Shown piece after piece: positions 1 to 10,556 of a stretch of DNA of 64,000 nt. Each line of letters starts with the position of its first letter. The first letter of the stretch is position 1. This stretch comes from Chimonanthus salicifolius (Eukaryota > Streptophyta > Magnoliopsida > Laurales > Calycanthaceae), in assembly GCA_013350335.1 (NCBI GenBank), contig CM023539.1, forward strand, positions 33,838,631 through 33,902,630, given 5' to 3'. The position numbers and the translations under genes were made by a program. The notes under the pieces are model-generated. The model did no database searches, was not told where the DNA came from, and saw only the letters and a list, made by a program, of their open reading frames with translations.

Positions 1-335
1 ACCTTTAAACAAACTGAAGGCATTATATCCAAATTTACAATAATAACCATTAACATCAAGTTTGGAAATTGAAATAAGGTTTCTGGCAATAGAAGGAACA
101 TAAAGACAATCAAATAAATCTAAGTGATAGCCAGTGTCGAGGAAAAGACGGTAAGTCCCGATGGCTTCAACTGACACCTTTTGTCGGTTTTCCATGTAAA
201 TGAAGGCTTTATTTGGATCGATGGTCTGGGTCGTAAGATATCCCTACATTGTATTAGAAACATGAGTTGTAGCCCCAGAATCAAGCCACCAAGTGTTAGA
301 AGAAACTTCAGTGAGATTAGATTCAAAACATACAC
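1..335 (-). pseudogene. copia aspartic protease and gag-pre-integrase start, partial
   Basis: The minus strand encodes TWWLDSGATTHVSN, where D-S-G is the retropepsin active-site triad. A TAG stop follows a few codons later. Around bases 1-119 the frame reads CLYVPSIARNLISISKLD, the conserved stretch between protease and integrase of copia elements. The fragment continues outside the window. Confidence 0.85.
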
Positions 336-339
336 AAAT

Positions 340-603
340 GGAATGGTTATCTTTCTTTTTTAACCATGATCTCTTTTTATGGCAGTCTTTCTAGAAGTGT
401 CTTTGTTTCTTACAAAAGTGGCACCTCACACTACCTGTCCCCTGACTTTGAATCCCTGAAGACGTACTGGGCTCAAATGGTTTCTTTCCGGCTTTCTTAA
501 ATTTCTTGGGCTTCCATCCTCTTTTCTTACTGGGTTCTTGATGTGTTAGATGGAGTGAATGATGTCCCATCTGCTTAAGTCTACTTTTCTCTTGAATTAG
601 CAT
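340..603 (-). pseudogene. copia gag C-terminal region with interrupted CCHC zinc knuckle
   Basis: A basic linker (KKRGWKPKKFKKAGKK) is followed by C-H-F-C-K-K-Q-R-H-F, the first three ligands of a CX2CX4HX4C nucleic-acid-binding knuckle. An in-frame TAG then precedes K-D-C, the last ligand. The stop inside the knuckle shows that this copy cannot make full-length Gag-Pol. Confidence 0.75.
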
Positions 604-675
604 ACTTCACAGTTCATTTATCTTTCATAGTATTTTAATTTATTTGAAATGACCCATACTGAGGAGGTAGAGAAT

Positions 676-1110
676 TCAAAATGAATTGGACAAGAAAATA
701 TCATCAACACTCATCCCTATATTATTCAGCTGAGCAGCAATATTTGTCATCTCCGTTATGTGCTCATACATGCCACGGTTTCTATCGAACTTAATAGTGG
801 TCAGCCTGGCCATAAGTGTCCCTACTAAGGACTTGTCCCCTGTTTTGAATTTATTTTCAATATTTTGGAGGTATTCCTTAGTACTTTCAGTTTTGTGTAG
901 CGAAGTCTTGATATTATTTGCCATTGTCATGCGTATGAACATAACGTTGAGTCTATTTGACTTGATCCATGCTTCATAGGACTTTTTCTCAGAAGTCGTA
1001 CTTCTGCCCGTAATAGTAGGCTTATCAGAAATTAATGCTTTGTCAACATCAAGCACACCGAGGTGAAACTCAACTTGTTCTTTCCATTTAGAGAAATTAA
1101 ATCTATTCAA
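676..1110 (-). pseudogene. copia gag fragment (UBN2 type)
   Basis: A 144-residue open stretch begins with a sequence resembling the plant copia Gag N-terminus (FNFSKWKEQVEFHLGVLD), followed by a segment rich in M-T-M-A and the region containing TKEYLQNIENKF, both usual for the UBN2/Retrotran_gag family. Gag forms the virus-like particle that packages element RNA. The reading frame is broken before the zinc knuckle, which lies further downstream on the same strand in another open segment. The true start codon is uncertain. Confidence 0.8.
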
Positions 1111-1863
1111 TGAACAACAGAAGTTTGCGAATGCAGTCTAATAGGGAGAGATGCTGCAAAAATTACATAATCTCATGCCTACTTACATTACACTATAAGT
1201 TAAACTTAATTGAAACACACAAACAGTCAACATTAGTAAACAATATTATCGGGTCTACCTTTGGGTAATCTTATGGGATACTATTTCATTATGTGATTCT
1301 CAGCCACCGATAGAACTGACCAACAAAATACAAGTGATCAAATACCTCCACCACCTTTGGGTGTTTGGACAAATAGCAACCACAAGTACCCGTCAATCAT
1401 CCTATCCCAATCCGTTAACAACTCGGAACGGTGCACCTTTGGGCCAACCTAATATCTCTGTGATTAGGGATCACGATTAGCAAAGTCATTATTATCCAAC
1501 ACTTGGGAAGAGTATTGGACCACAGTTATATGACATGATGTCCAAATACATTCCGATTGGGCCACTTTGGTGAGTAACCAAATCGTATCATAATACGGTA
1601 TTAGGTCAAGAATAGTGGCTTTGCTCATAAATGGTTTCCCAAAAACATAAGAGGAAAAACCCCTTGATTTTAAGTCCATAAGATCATAATCTTAAAATCC
1701 ATAAAATTTTAAGCTTCATAATTTTAAAAACATAATCTACACAATTCTAAACTCCATAATTTTAAAATCTATAAACTTTAGATCTATAAAGGGTCGTCTT
1801 CTTCCTTGATCTCCGAAAATTTTATTTCTTTAGTTATTCTTTATTTCAAGCAATTATGAACCA

Positions 1864-1877
1864 GGCTTTTGATGCCA
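1864..1877 (-). other. Degenerate primer-binding site of the minus-strand copia element
   Basis: On the minus strand the site reads TGGCATCAAAAGCC, close to the usual TGGTATCAGAGCC complementary to initiator tRNA-Met. It sits two bases from the LTR terminus (CA of the LTR, seen as TG at 1880-1881 on the plus strand). Confidence 0.65.
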
Positions 1878-1879
1878 CA

Positions 1880-2400
1880 TGTAATACTTCATCATAATAC
1901 CAGAGTTTATTGATTGAGAATGAATTGTACATTCATTCATCATTAAACTTAATGTTCGACATACCCGAACAACATAACCACAAGATGTAAATCGATTAAT
2001 GCTTGAAACACTGATCAATCTTAATGCAGAAATCATTAACGTATTAATTATAAGACATACCTGGATCCATTGATGAAGAAGAGTGAGATCTGATCTTCCC
2101 TTTAATATGTCAATACTTCTTGAAATCCAAAAACATGAGAAAACACCCACCTTGGAGTTTCTGCCTCTTGCCTCCTTAATGCCCTCTCCTAATTTCGTAA
2201 ATAGTATTTTTAGATACTAGGATTGGCTTAAGTTGATGGATAATTATGGAGAGAGACCCTTTTATAGGTAGAGGGAGGACCTTTAAGGCAATTAGAACTT
2301 TTCATTCCTACTTCCCATCAAAATAGGAAACTAACCCCTTTTAGAACTCTCCTAAAATAGACATTCCTTATTTAAACACAATTTCTTTGATTTAATATCC
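1880..2400 (-). repeat. 5' LTR of the minus-strand copia element
   Basis: It begins (plus coordinates) with TGTAATACTTC next to the primer site. It carries a TATAAAAG-type box on the minus strand at 2259-2268, in the place of an LTR promoter. The far edge is approximate because it abuts the LTR of the plus-strand copia element. Confidence 0.6.
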
Positions 2401-2403
2401 TCT

Positions 2404-2843
2404 ATGTGGAGCCCCAAATTTAATGTGGGTCATGTTTAGTTTTACATCAACCCCATCATTTAGGATATGGGTTGTTGTTCTCATGAATGTGGGATTAGGT
2501 GCCCTTTCATTAAGGTTTAGGTGTCATGTTTGTTAGTCATGGCTAATGAGGTGTCCCATGCTTTGGCAATGAGTCCCTAGACTTAGGCATGTTATGATGA
2601 TGTGTAATTAGTTAGTTGTTGTGTATTTTCCTATTTAAAGAGATGTGTATAACTTATGATACAATTGAAGCAACACTTAGTTTCTTATTTCATTTAATTT
2701 TGTCTCATATTTTTTTGTTTGTAATTTCATGCTACTCAATTGAGATACTTTGGAATCTTTTCTGTGCGTGTGTTACCTCTCCCCAATCTAACAAGTTGTG
2801 AAAGAGAAGACCGAACTTGCTTCATAGCTTATTGAAACTAACA
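2404..2843 (+). repeat. 5' LTR of the plus-strand copia element
   Basis: It is homologous to 6953-7489, sharing the block from CCCCATCATTTAGGATATGG to the terminal CTAACA. The left end is diverged, so 2404 is approximate; the right end at 2843 is fixed by the terminal ACA and the primer site two bases later. Confidence 0.75.
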
Positions 2844-2845
2844 AG

Positions 2846-2857
2846 TGGTATGCGAGT
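2846..2857 (+). other. Primer-binding site of the plus-strand copia element
   Basis: TGGTATGCGAGT lies two bases after the LTR end. It resembles TGGTATCAGAGC, the complement of the initiator tRNA-Met 3' end, with a few changes. Confidence 0.7.
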
Positions 2858-2883
2858 CAGGTTCTTTTGAAGTTCAGTGACAA

Positions 2884-3790
2884 TTGAGAAAGAGTAGCAT
2901 GATGGCGGGCAATCACACAACAGTCAATCTATCGCAGCCGTCCATTCCCTTCTTCAAAGGTATCAACTATGATTCTTGGAGGAAAAGGATGCAAACGCTA
3001 TTCAAATCTCAAGATCTTTGGAAATTGGTGGAGAAAGGCTATGATGAAGTTGGACTCTCTGCTGAAAGTTCGAAGCATCATGCCAAAAAAGACAACAAAG
3101 CTCTTTTCATCATCCAACAAGATGTGGATGAACCCATCTTTCCAAAAATTGCAGCTGCCTCAAAATCAAAAGAGGCTTGGGATGCACTACAAAAGACTTA
3201 TCAAGGCAATGACGACGTATTGATCGTCAAACTTTAAACCCTTCGTAAAAAATTTGAAATTCTCTAAATGAAGGATGGTGATAACATGCATGACTATTTT
3301 TCTAGTTTGCTAGAAATTGTAAATCAGATGAGAGTATATGGAGAAAAATTATCTGATCAAAGAAATATGATCGTGTTGTGGCTGCAATTGAGGAGTCAAA
3401 AGATTTGACCACCCTTTCAGTTGATGAATTGCTTAGATCTCTTCAATCACATGAAGAAAGATTGAATAGATCTCATGAGAATTTGGTTGAAAATGCATTT
3501 CATACTAAACTAAATTTCTCCAAAGGAGATTCAAAGAATAGAAATTCAGCCAACAAAGGGCGTGGAGGCCATTCTTCTAGAGGAAGAAGAGGGAGACCAA
3601 CTTGGTGGGTATAGCCAACGTAATGGCAAAACCAACAACCATCATAATGGTGAATATAATGAGGAAGGATAAAGGAAAAAGCCCCAATGTTATTATTGTA
3701 AAAAGTTTGGCCATATTGAGAAATATTGTAGGCTCGAAGAAAAACAAACCAAATTTGTTGAAGAAAAAGGGAAGGAAGAGATAAAAGAGA
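2884..3790 (+). pseudogene. copia gag (DUF4219/UBN2) with CCHC knuckle, disrupted
   Basis: The first open stretch (2884-3237) has the DUF4219-like start IPFFKGINYDSWRKRM and continues into UBN2-type sequence up to a TAA. The frame resumes with VDELLRSLQSHEERLNR (3378-3614), typical of this Gag family. The knuckle C-Y-Y-C-K-K-F-G-H-I-E-K-Y-C at 3688-3729 (CX2CX4HX4C) is intact but in a different frame. At least two frame breaks separate the start from the knuckle. Confidence 0.85.
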
Positions 3791-3843
3791 ACAATGAAAA
3801 ATTATTTTTTGCACGCTAATCTTCTAATTAATGTTCTGAACAT

Positions 3844-4188
3844 GTGTGGTACATAGATAGTGGATGTAGCAATCACATGACAGGGGATTTTGAAGCCTTC
3901 ATCAAGTTGGACCGATCCGTGACCAGCAAAGTGAAAATGGGAGATGGAAATGTACGTGAGGCACAAGATAAAGGTATTAGAAAAACAAATTCTTGTGGAA
4001 TTAGCACCATAAAGAATGTTCTATATGTGCCTCATTTGGATACAAGTTTGCTTAGTGTTGGACAATTTATGCTAGATTGGTACTCTCTTGTATTTGAAGA
4101 TTTTAAGTACTTGGTATATGAAATGTGTCAATTCACCCAAATTGAAGAACCAACCAAATTTGAAGGAGCCATGTTGCATAAAGAGTGA
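3844..4188 (+). pseudogene. copia aspartic protease region
   Basis: WYIDSGCSNHMTG carries the D-S-G active site and the usual following N-H-M-T. It continues to NVLYVPHLDTSLLSVGQ, the conserved region before integrase. The reading frame ends at 4188 and no integrase HHCC or DDE region follows, so about 1 kb or more of the canonical element is missing. Confidence 0.85.
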
Positions 4189-4219
4189 TGTGATGCCATA
4201 GATGATGATATTAAAGTTT

Positions 4220-4917
4220 TGGAAAGAAATGAACATGGGAACTTATAAATTTGCCAAAAGATAAGGATGTAATTGGTTTGGAATGGATTTACAAGGGTTG
4301 CCAAGGGGTACATGCAGCAAGAAGGTATTGATTTATTTGGAACTTAAGCCCTCGTTGCACGTTTTGATACAATTCGAATCCTTTTAGCTATAACTGCTTA
4401 TCATAAATGGATAGTTTTTCAATTTGATGTAAAATCAGCTTTTTTGAATGATTTTTTAGATGAAGAAGTGTATGTGCATCAACCACATGGCTATGAAATT
4501 CAAGGTGAAGAGAAAAAGGTCTACCGATTGAAAAAGACTCTTTATGGCTTGAAACAAGCTCCAAAGGCTTGGTATAACAGAATTGATGGACATTTTTTGC
4601 ATAATGGGTTCAAAAGAAGTGTGAGTGATCCCACTTTATATGTCAAATTTAAAGGTACGAATGAGCTATTGGTTGTTTGTTTATATGTTGATGATCTAAT
4701 CTACATTGGTAATAGTGTTGCATTGTTTGAAGAATTCAAGGATTGTATGATCCATGAATTTGAGATGACAGACTCAGGTCAAATGAACTATATTCTTGGG
4801 TTGGACGTGAAGCAATGTGATGAAGGAATTTTCCTTTCACAAGAGAAGCATGTGGTGGATCTTCTTAATAAATTTAGTGTAAAGGATTGCAACCCAGTGA
4901 AGACTCCTATGGTCACT
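4220..4917 (+). pseudogene. copia reverse transcriptase (RVT_2), interrupted
   Basis: The frame from 4370 reads RFDTIRILLAITAYHKW, then QFDVKSAFLND, the first catalytic aspartate region. The invariant YGLKQAPKAWY and the catalytic YVDD box (about 4685-4696) follow. The 5' part (4220-4370) has stops and a frame change. The open frame runs on by chance into the inserted sequence and stops at 5049. RT would have copied element RNA into cDNA; this copy is inactive. Confidence 0.9.
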
Positions 4918-6170
4918 GTAACACCCTGGATTTTTAATTTACTAATATATATGAAATTTACCCATTCAATTTGTGAATTATTAGATATGGATTTTTATAT
5001 GGGTAAAGTGTTGGGTCATTGCCCAATTGGGACCCAACGGATTGTGTAAATGATTTCAATAAATTAAATGGGGATTGGTTTATGGACTTAAAAGATTGTA
5101 AATCAAGTGGGACTTGGTTTTGATTGATTATTATATTATAAGGTAACGGGACCTCACAAGGTGTTTACGATCGTGAGCGGTTACCGGACGAAAGACGCAA
5201 GGACACGTTAGCGGTCTTTGGTAGGATTCCACCTCTTTGAAACCATGGGTTTATGTACATTTGTTTTATCTTATTTTTGATGAAATTATGTTGCAAAGGA
5301 TATATTTTAATATTGTGATTTTAAATGCTATGTTTATATGATAAAATAGCATGTGTTGGTTATGTTTTAAAATGTGATTTTAATGCTATGTTTATATGAT
5401 AAAATAACATGTGTTTTCATTGGCATCTCATGCATGGCATGGGGTGAAAGATTTGTAACCAGAGGGTCCACACTCCGTCGGGGTGTCTGAAAAACCTATG
5501 TGGGGTACCTTGATGTGCTTTTCCATCAGGAAGAATCTGGAGGGTCCACACCCTGTCTGGCATCCGAAAGACCTATGTGGTGGGTACTTTTATGTACATG
5601 TGATGGGTGGGACTCATTGCATTTGTCATCATTGCATGGCATCATCTTATATGGTTTTTGAACATTATGATATTATATATATTTTGTACTAACCATGTGT
5701 TAGCCCTAATTGGAATACCTACTGGGCGCGTTATTCTAACGCCTTACTTCTACCCTAGTGGATGACACAGGAAATCAGGGGAAAGATGAACGCAAGGAGG
5801 GTCAAACATGGGAGCTTGGATGATTTATTTTATATGTTTGAATAAAAGTTACTTATGGACATGTATTGAGTAACTAGTTTCCAGGAATGTAATAACTTAG
5901 ATGGTTGGATGTTTACTCTGGATAATTATGATATTTTAATTATGATTAAGGACTTGACGAACTTTGCTATCTGAATGGAATAGAACTTGGTTCTATTATT
6001 ATTTCCTCATGTTATGATTTTAATTCCGTAAGTTGATATTGTTATGTGTGAACCGTTTTTATGGACTTAGTCCATGCACACATTGGATTGGCCAGTTAAG
6101 GGTCGAACTTTGGAAGTTCGGTCTTAGCTCGCGTCGTGACGTCCCCCTCTCTATCACTCTACTCTGTTAT
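4917..6170 (+). mobile_element. LTR-like insertion inside the copia polymerase (TGTAAC family)
   Basis: Copia coding sequence stops abruptly at TGTAACACCCTGG (4917) and resumes near 6180. The insert shares landmarks with two other window copies (13383-16026 and, inverted, 46904-51577): the TGTAAC start, a CCTACTGGGCGCGTT-like block (5719), and a CGTCGTGACG block near the 3' end (6132). It has no coding capacity. The 3' end is diverged, so the right edge and any TSD are not certain. It is most simply a solo LTR or truncated copy. Confidence 0.7.
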
Positions 6171-6179
6171 AAAAAAAAA

Positions 6180-6945
6180 TAGACTCTGATTTATGGGAAG
6201 AAACTAGTGAAAAAGGCGGGGCCTTATACTCACAAATCAAAAATTTAGTAAGGATAATAGAGAAGAAAATGTTGATCATCATGTTTATAGAAGCTTGATT
6301 GGTAGTTTGTTGTATCTTACAAACACACGGCCCAATATTATGCAAGCTACAAGTCTATTGTCAAGATATATGCAATATCCAAACAAGATCCATTATGGGG
6401 CTTGCCAAAAGAGTTTTGAGATACTTGAAGGGGACAATTGCCTATGGAATTTATGCTAACACTAATATGTTCAAATTGTGTAGTTTTTGTGATAATGATT
6501 GGGTAGGTTCACTTGATGACCAAAGAAGCACTACATGATACACATTTAATCTTGGATCGGGTACTATCTCATGGTCTTAAAAAAACAACAAGCAGTTGCT
6601 TTATCATCAGTGGAGGCTAAATATGTTGTGGCTACAAAAGCAGCATGTCAAGCTATTTGGACATGGAAAGTCATGGCTGATATGATGTAAAATCAAGATG
6701 AGGCAACCACCATCTATTGTGACAATCGATCCACAATTGCTATGACAAGGAATTCAATGAATATGAATCGTACAAGGCACATGGAGACTCAGTATCACTT
6801 CATCCGGGGACATGGTGGAAAATTGAAGCATTGATATGGCACACATTAGCACCAATGATCAAGTGGCTGATATTTTCACAAATTGCCGCTAGACAAGTTC
6901 ATCTACTTCAGAAATTTGCTTGGAGTGTCTAATTTTATGCATTAA
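6180..6945 (+). pseudogene. copia RNase H domain, disrupted
   Basis: The sequence resumes with YRSLIGSLLYLTNTRP, shifts frame, and continues AKRVLRYLKGTIAYGIYA, then FCDNDWVGSLDDQRSTT. The last corresponds to the D-x-D-W-A-G-x-x-D-D-R-R-S-T-S motif of copia RNase H. Stops at about 6538 and 6580 and further frame changes follow before the polypurine tract. RNase H would remove the RNA strand during reverse transcription. Confidence 0.88.
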
Positions 6946-6952
6946 GGTGGAG
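6942..6952 (+). other. Polypurine tract of the plus-strand copia element
   Basis: TTAAGGTGGAG is purine-rich and lies immediately before the 3' LTR start (TGTTGAAATT), where plus-strand synthesis is primed. Confidence 0.65.
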
Positions 6953-7489
6953 TGTTGAAATTAATGCATAAATTGACTTGGTCTCATGTTGAGTCATAGT
7001 TTGTTTTGTGAGTCATCCCACAACCCCATCATTTAGGATATGGGTCGTTAGTCTCATGAATGTAGGATTAGGTGTCCTACCAATAAGGGTTAGATGTCCT
7101 TTCATTAAGGTTTAGGTGTAATGGTGTTAGTCATTGCTAATGAGGTGTCCCATGGCTAATGAGGTGTCTCATGTTGTGTGTCCCATGGCTAATGAGGTGT
7201 CTCATGTTGTGCAATGAGTACCCAGACTTAGGCATGTTATGATGATGTGTAATTAGTTAGTTGTTGTGTATTTTCCTATTTAAAGAGATGTGTATAACTT
7301 ATCATGCAATTGAAGCAACACTTAGTTTTTTTATTTCATTTAATTTTGTCTCATAGTTTTCCTTTGTAATTTCATGCTACTCAATTGAGAGACTTGGAAT
7401 TTTTTTTAAGTGTGAGTATTACCTTTCCCCAATTTAACAAGTAGTGAAAGAGAAGACTGAACTTGCTTCATAGCTTATTGAAGCTAACA
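6953..7489 (+). repeat. 3' LTR of the plus-strand copia element
   Basis: It begins TGTTGAAATT and ends GAAGCTAACA. It matches the 5' LTR over most of its length but is about 100 bases longer, partly because a 32-base unit (CCCATGGCTAATGAGG...) is tandemly repeated at about 7146-7210. Confidence 0.8.
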
Positions 7490-9470
7490 CAGACTGTCTC
7501 ATATTCTTTTATTATAGTTAATTGAAAAGCCACATAATTGATGTGTTTTGATTTACAAAAATCATACAACATAAATGATGTTGAGTTTTGAATCTAAATA
7601 ACATGTTCGATCGATTTCCTAATCGTAGGAAATGAAGCTAAATTCGACCCGGCGAGGTCCCTGTTTGTAAAATGTTTATTTTCAAGTATTTGTAAAATTC
7701 AATTCATTTTCGGGCTTTAGAACTCTTTGGTAAATTAATTTTTTCGAATGTCACTGTGAAATCAGATTTCTGCTAATAGATACTTCAAAAGTTAATTAAA
7801 ATAAGAAATACGCCGTTTTTGTTAAAATCAACGGGATTTTGAAATATATTTTTCTCTAAATTTTGATAGTGCTCATTATTTTTGAAATCCAATCATTTGA
7901 ATCGGGTGGTTATTTTACTTAAACCCCTTTATTGTCTAAACAATAAAAATAAGATTAAGGAGTATAAAATATAATATACATTAAAGTATGGCAAGGAGCT
8001 TACAAGCACCTGCATAGGCATCATGTAAGCTACTACAAGGAGCTTACAAGCTCCTCTTCCATTTTGTGTAAATTCAGCATAAATGATGAAGAAATCTTCA
8101 TCCAAAATCTAGTGCAAATTGATGTTAGCTTCTTCATCTTCTTCCTTCGTTTCTTTTATTCTCTTAGACCAGTTTTAGTGGAAAATTTTGGAGGATTGAA
8201 ACTCTACTCAAATCTCCGAAGCGACGATTTCTACAAATACTCGAAAGTCTATGGTGAGGAGACTCAACTATAACTTATTGCAAAATTGTTTGAAAAACCT
8301 AGACTTTAAAATAATGAATGGGACCCATGGTTATTATATGGATGGAAAAGACTAAATGGATCAAAAAGTGAGACTTGACATCGCTTCTATATAAGGGATG
8401 ATTATTTGCTATTAGAATGGAAACATGAAAAAGTGTCATGGAGTCGAGGTCTAGTAGTCTATAAACGGAGTTTGGACCCATTTACGTGTCTAGAAGATAA
8501 TAGATTGATGGAATTGGACAAAGGCACATAGACGTCAGTACTCAGTTCAAATTATATTTGGTATATTGTGATGATTGTTTATGCAGGAAATGTATGTTTA
8601 GGTCTTGCCACCGAAACTGTGACAATTGGTAAAAAATGGTACTCTCTAGTGTAGACCCAAGGTAAGAGAGCACACACGGAGACATATGAGAATTGACATG
8701 GTAAGTGGTTATGGGTTATTTCTTGGTATGGAAAAGTATTAATGGAAACTGCCTTCACATACTTTGCCGTTGGGCCCTTATTGACCGTGGTGTCGTATAG
8801 CTCTTGCAAGATGTTACATTTTGATCGTGTCGAGACTTAATGTACTTGGGACTTAGTTATGCCCGTTGGGACTTAGTTGTGCCCGTGAAGCCTGTTTAGT
8901 GCTTCAGTTGATATTGTGTGAAAGTGCAATAGGAGTAATTGGTAAATTAGGCAGATGATATTAATGGTAAAAGTATACCACTATTGATATTATGATGCAT
9001 TATTATATTGTCTAACATGTGATATGTTGTTAAGATATTTTATGAGCTTTCTTCACTGGGCTAGGAGCTCACGTCCCTTACAATACAGGTTTAGCTCATG
9101 AGAAGGGAACAGAGGAACCTCCACTGTTGTCTTAGGAGATGTAACCTATACAGTCGATCATCTTTCCCATTGATGGGAAATATGTTTACTATATATATAT
9201 TTTCATGCTAATGATGTACTTTTGATCATTATGCCACTTATGGCATATTGTTTAAACATGTATTAACTATCATACTTTCATATGCTACTCTGATAAATGA
9301 AAATATTTGTTTGTACGATTGTTTGAGTCCGTGTGTGAAGAACACGTGTGACAATTTAAGTTAAACTTTTGAGTAGATAGAGGATACGACCCATGAACTT
9401 TGTAAAGAAATTATATTATAAAAAAAATATAATCACATTTTCTGGATCCACAAGAGGTGAGGCATGACAG
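7490..9470. repeat. Gene-free tract, probably a decayed gypsy-type LTR
   Basis: No coding region is visible. A direct repeat AAGGAGCTTACAAGC occurs near 7993 and 8038. A block CACTGGGCTAGGAGCTCACG at about 9054 resembles a signature of plant Tekay-type LTRs. No clear termini or TSD could be fixed, so the assignment is weak. Confidence 0.35.
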
Positions 9471-9724
9471 ATACATGAGCATGCATGGACAGATACATGG
9501 GCATGCATGGATAGACATACAATAAAAGCGTTCAGACCAAGGTGATGACACGTTAGATGTAGACGTGTAGGTGATAGGGATAGATTAGGTGAATGAGAGG
9601 CTAGGATTGTGGATTTAGGCAAAAAGACTGGCTTGAAGAGTGGATCATCGTACGATGATGCAAAGGTTGAGGTAGCAGACAAAAAAATCGAAGAGAAGCA
9701 AATTTAAATATCTAATCAAAGATT

Positions 9725-9930
9725 TTCAATTCATTTGAATGATTGAAATATATTTTTAATTTATTTGAATGAATGAATTAAATAGTAATACGGAATACTA
9801 TTTAGTCCTATTCATTTGAATGAATAGATGATTCATTTGAATGAATTGTAATAAAATGAACTTCATTTAATTCATTCATTCGAATGAATCGACCGTTCAT
9901 TCGAATGAACAGTCATTCGAATGATTGGAA
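9725..9930. repeat. Cluster of TTCATTYGAATGAA palindromes
   Basis: Seven or more copies of the palindrome TTCATTTGAATGAA or TTCATTCGAATGAA, or a shortened form, occur in about 200 bases (near 9728, 9760, 9808, 9831, 9881, 9895 and 9912). Spacing is irregular. There is no coding potential. Each copy is self-complementary, so the tract could extrude cruciforms or present repeated protein-binding sites. Confidence 0.8.
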
Positions 9931-10556
9931 ATGCAGGGATAAAATGGTAATTTGCCATGAAATTTCAGATTCGAGTAGGTAGAGACAGGATTTCTGAATG
10001 TGTGTAAGTACTCCCTTGAAAGAGATTAGGCTGAGTGGTGGTGTACAACGACATCGGTTGGGGGAGATCGAAGGTGATGAGGTGCAACTGCAACTAGTAG
10101 AAAACAAGCTCATAATTGACATAGGAGATAGACGAGTAAAGAGGCATGGGTACGAACTGGACTGGGATCGAGAGAGCGGCAAAACCTGTAGTAGAGACAC
10201 AACAAAGATGTAGGCGCTGGTGTGGAAGACAAGCAGGCAACCAAGGACGGATTGGATAGCCAACCCGATGCCAAAACTAAGACACAGTGGTGGACAGGTA
10301 AAATTGGGGCTGAAACTAGTATGAGGATAGGGGTGAAGGAAAAGAACCAAGATTGAAATCTGCAGAGTTGGGGCTCAGGTCGATAGAGTGAAGAACCAAG
10401 GAACTTGTGCCACCTTCTTGTTCTCTTTTTGGAACAATTTCTATTACAAGCCGCCTCAATTGTAAGGATTTCCACAATTTTTTGACTTGTCGACCACCTT
10501 GTTAGCATCGAATCCCACAACTTTTCTCTCTTTTTAATACATGAATCTAAAAACAA

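Larger units (their letters stand above)
1..2400 (-). mobile_element. Ty1/copia retrotransposon, 5' part, degenerate, running off the window
   Basis: Reading the minus strand from about 2400 towards 1 gives, in copia order, an LTR with a TATA box, a degenerate tRNA-Met primer site, gag, a CCHC knuckle, an aspartic protease and the start of the gag-pre-integrase region. The order gag-knuckle-protease is seen directly. Integrase and RT would lie beyond base 1. Stops and frame changes separate the pieces, so it is a dead copy. The outer LTR boundary near 2400 is not clear, because the LTR of the next element begins there. Confidence 0.85.
2404..7489 (+). mobile_element. Ty1/copia retrotransposon, both LTRs, integrase lost, split by a later insertion
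   Basis: LTRs lie at about 2404-2843 and 6953-7489. A primer site follows the 5' LTR, and gag, protease, RT and RNase H fragments follow in order. The integrase core is missing: protease sequence gives way within about 60 bases to the start of RT near 4220. A 1.25 kb LTR-like sequence (4917 to about 6170) separates RT from RNase H. Many stops are present. No convincing target-site duplication is visible. Confidence 0.88.

Noticed and set aside
10110..10556. 148-residue minus-strand open frame with KLWDSMLTRWSTSQKIVEIL
   Set aside because: The start vaguely resembles plant CACTA Transposase_24 sequence, but the match is short and the remainder is low-complexity Ser/Leu/Cys. No neighbouring CACTA gene or CACTA termini were found.
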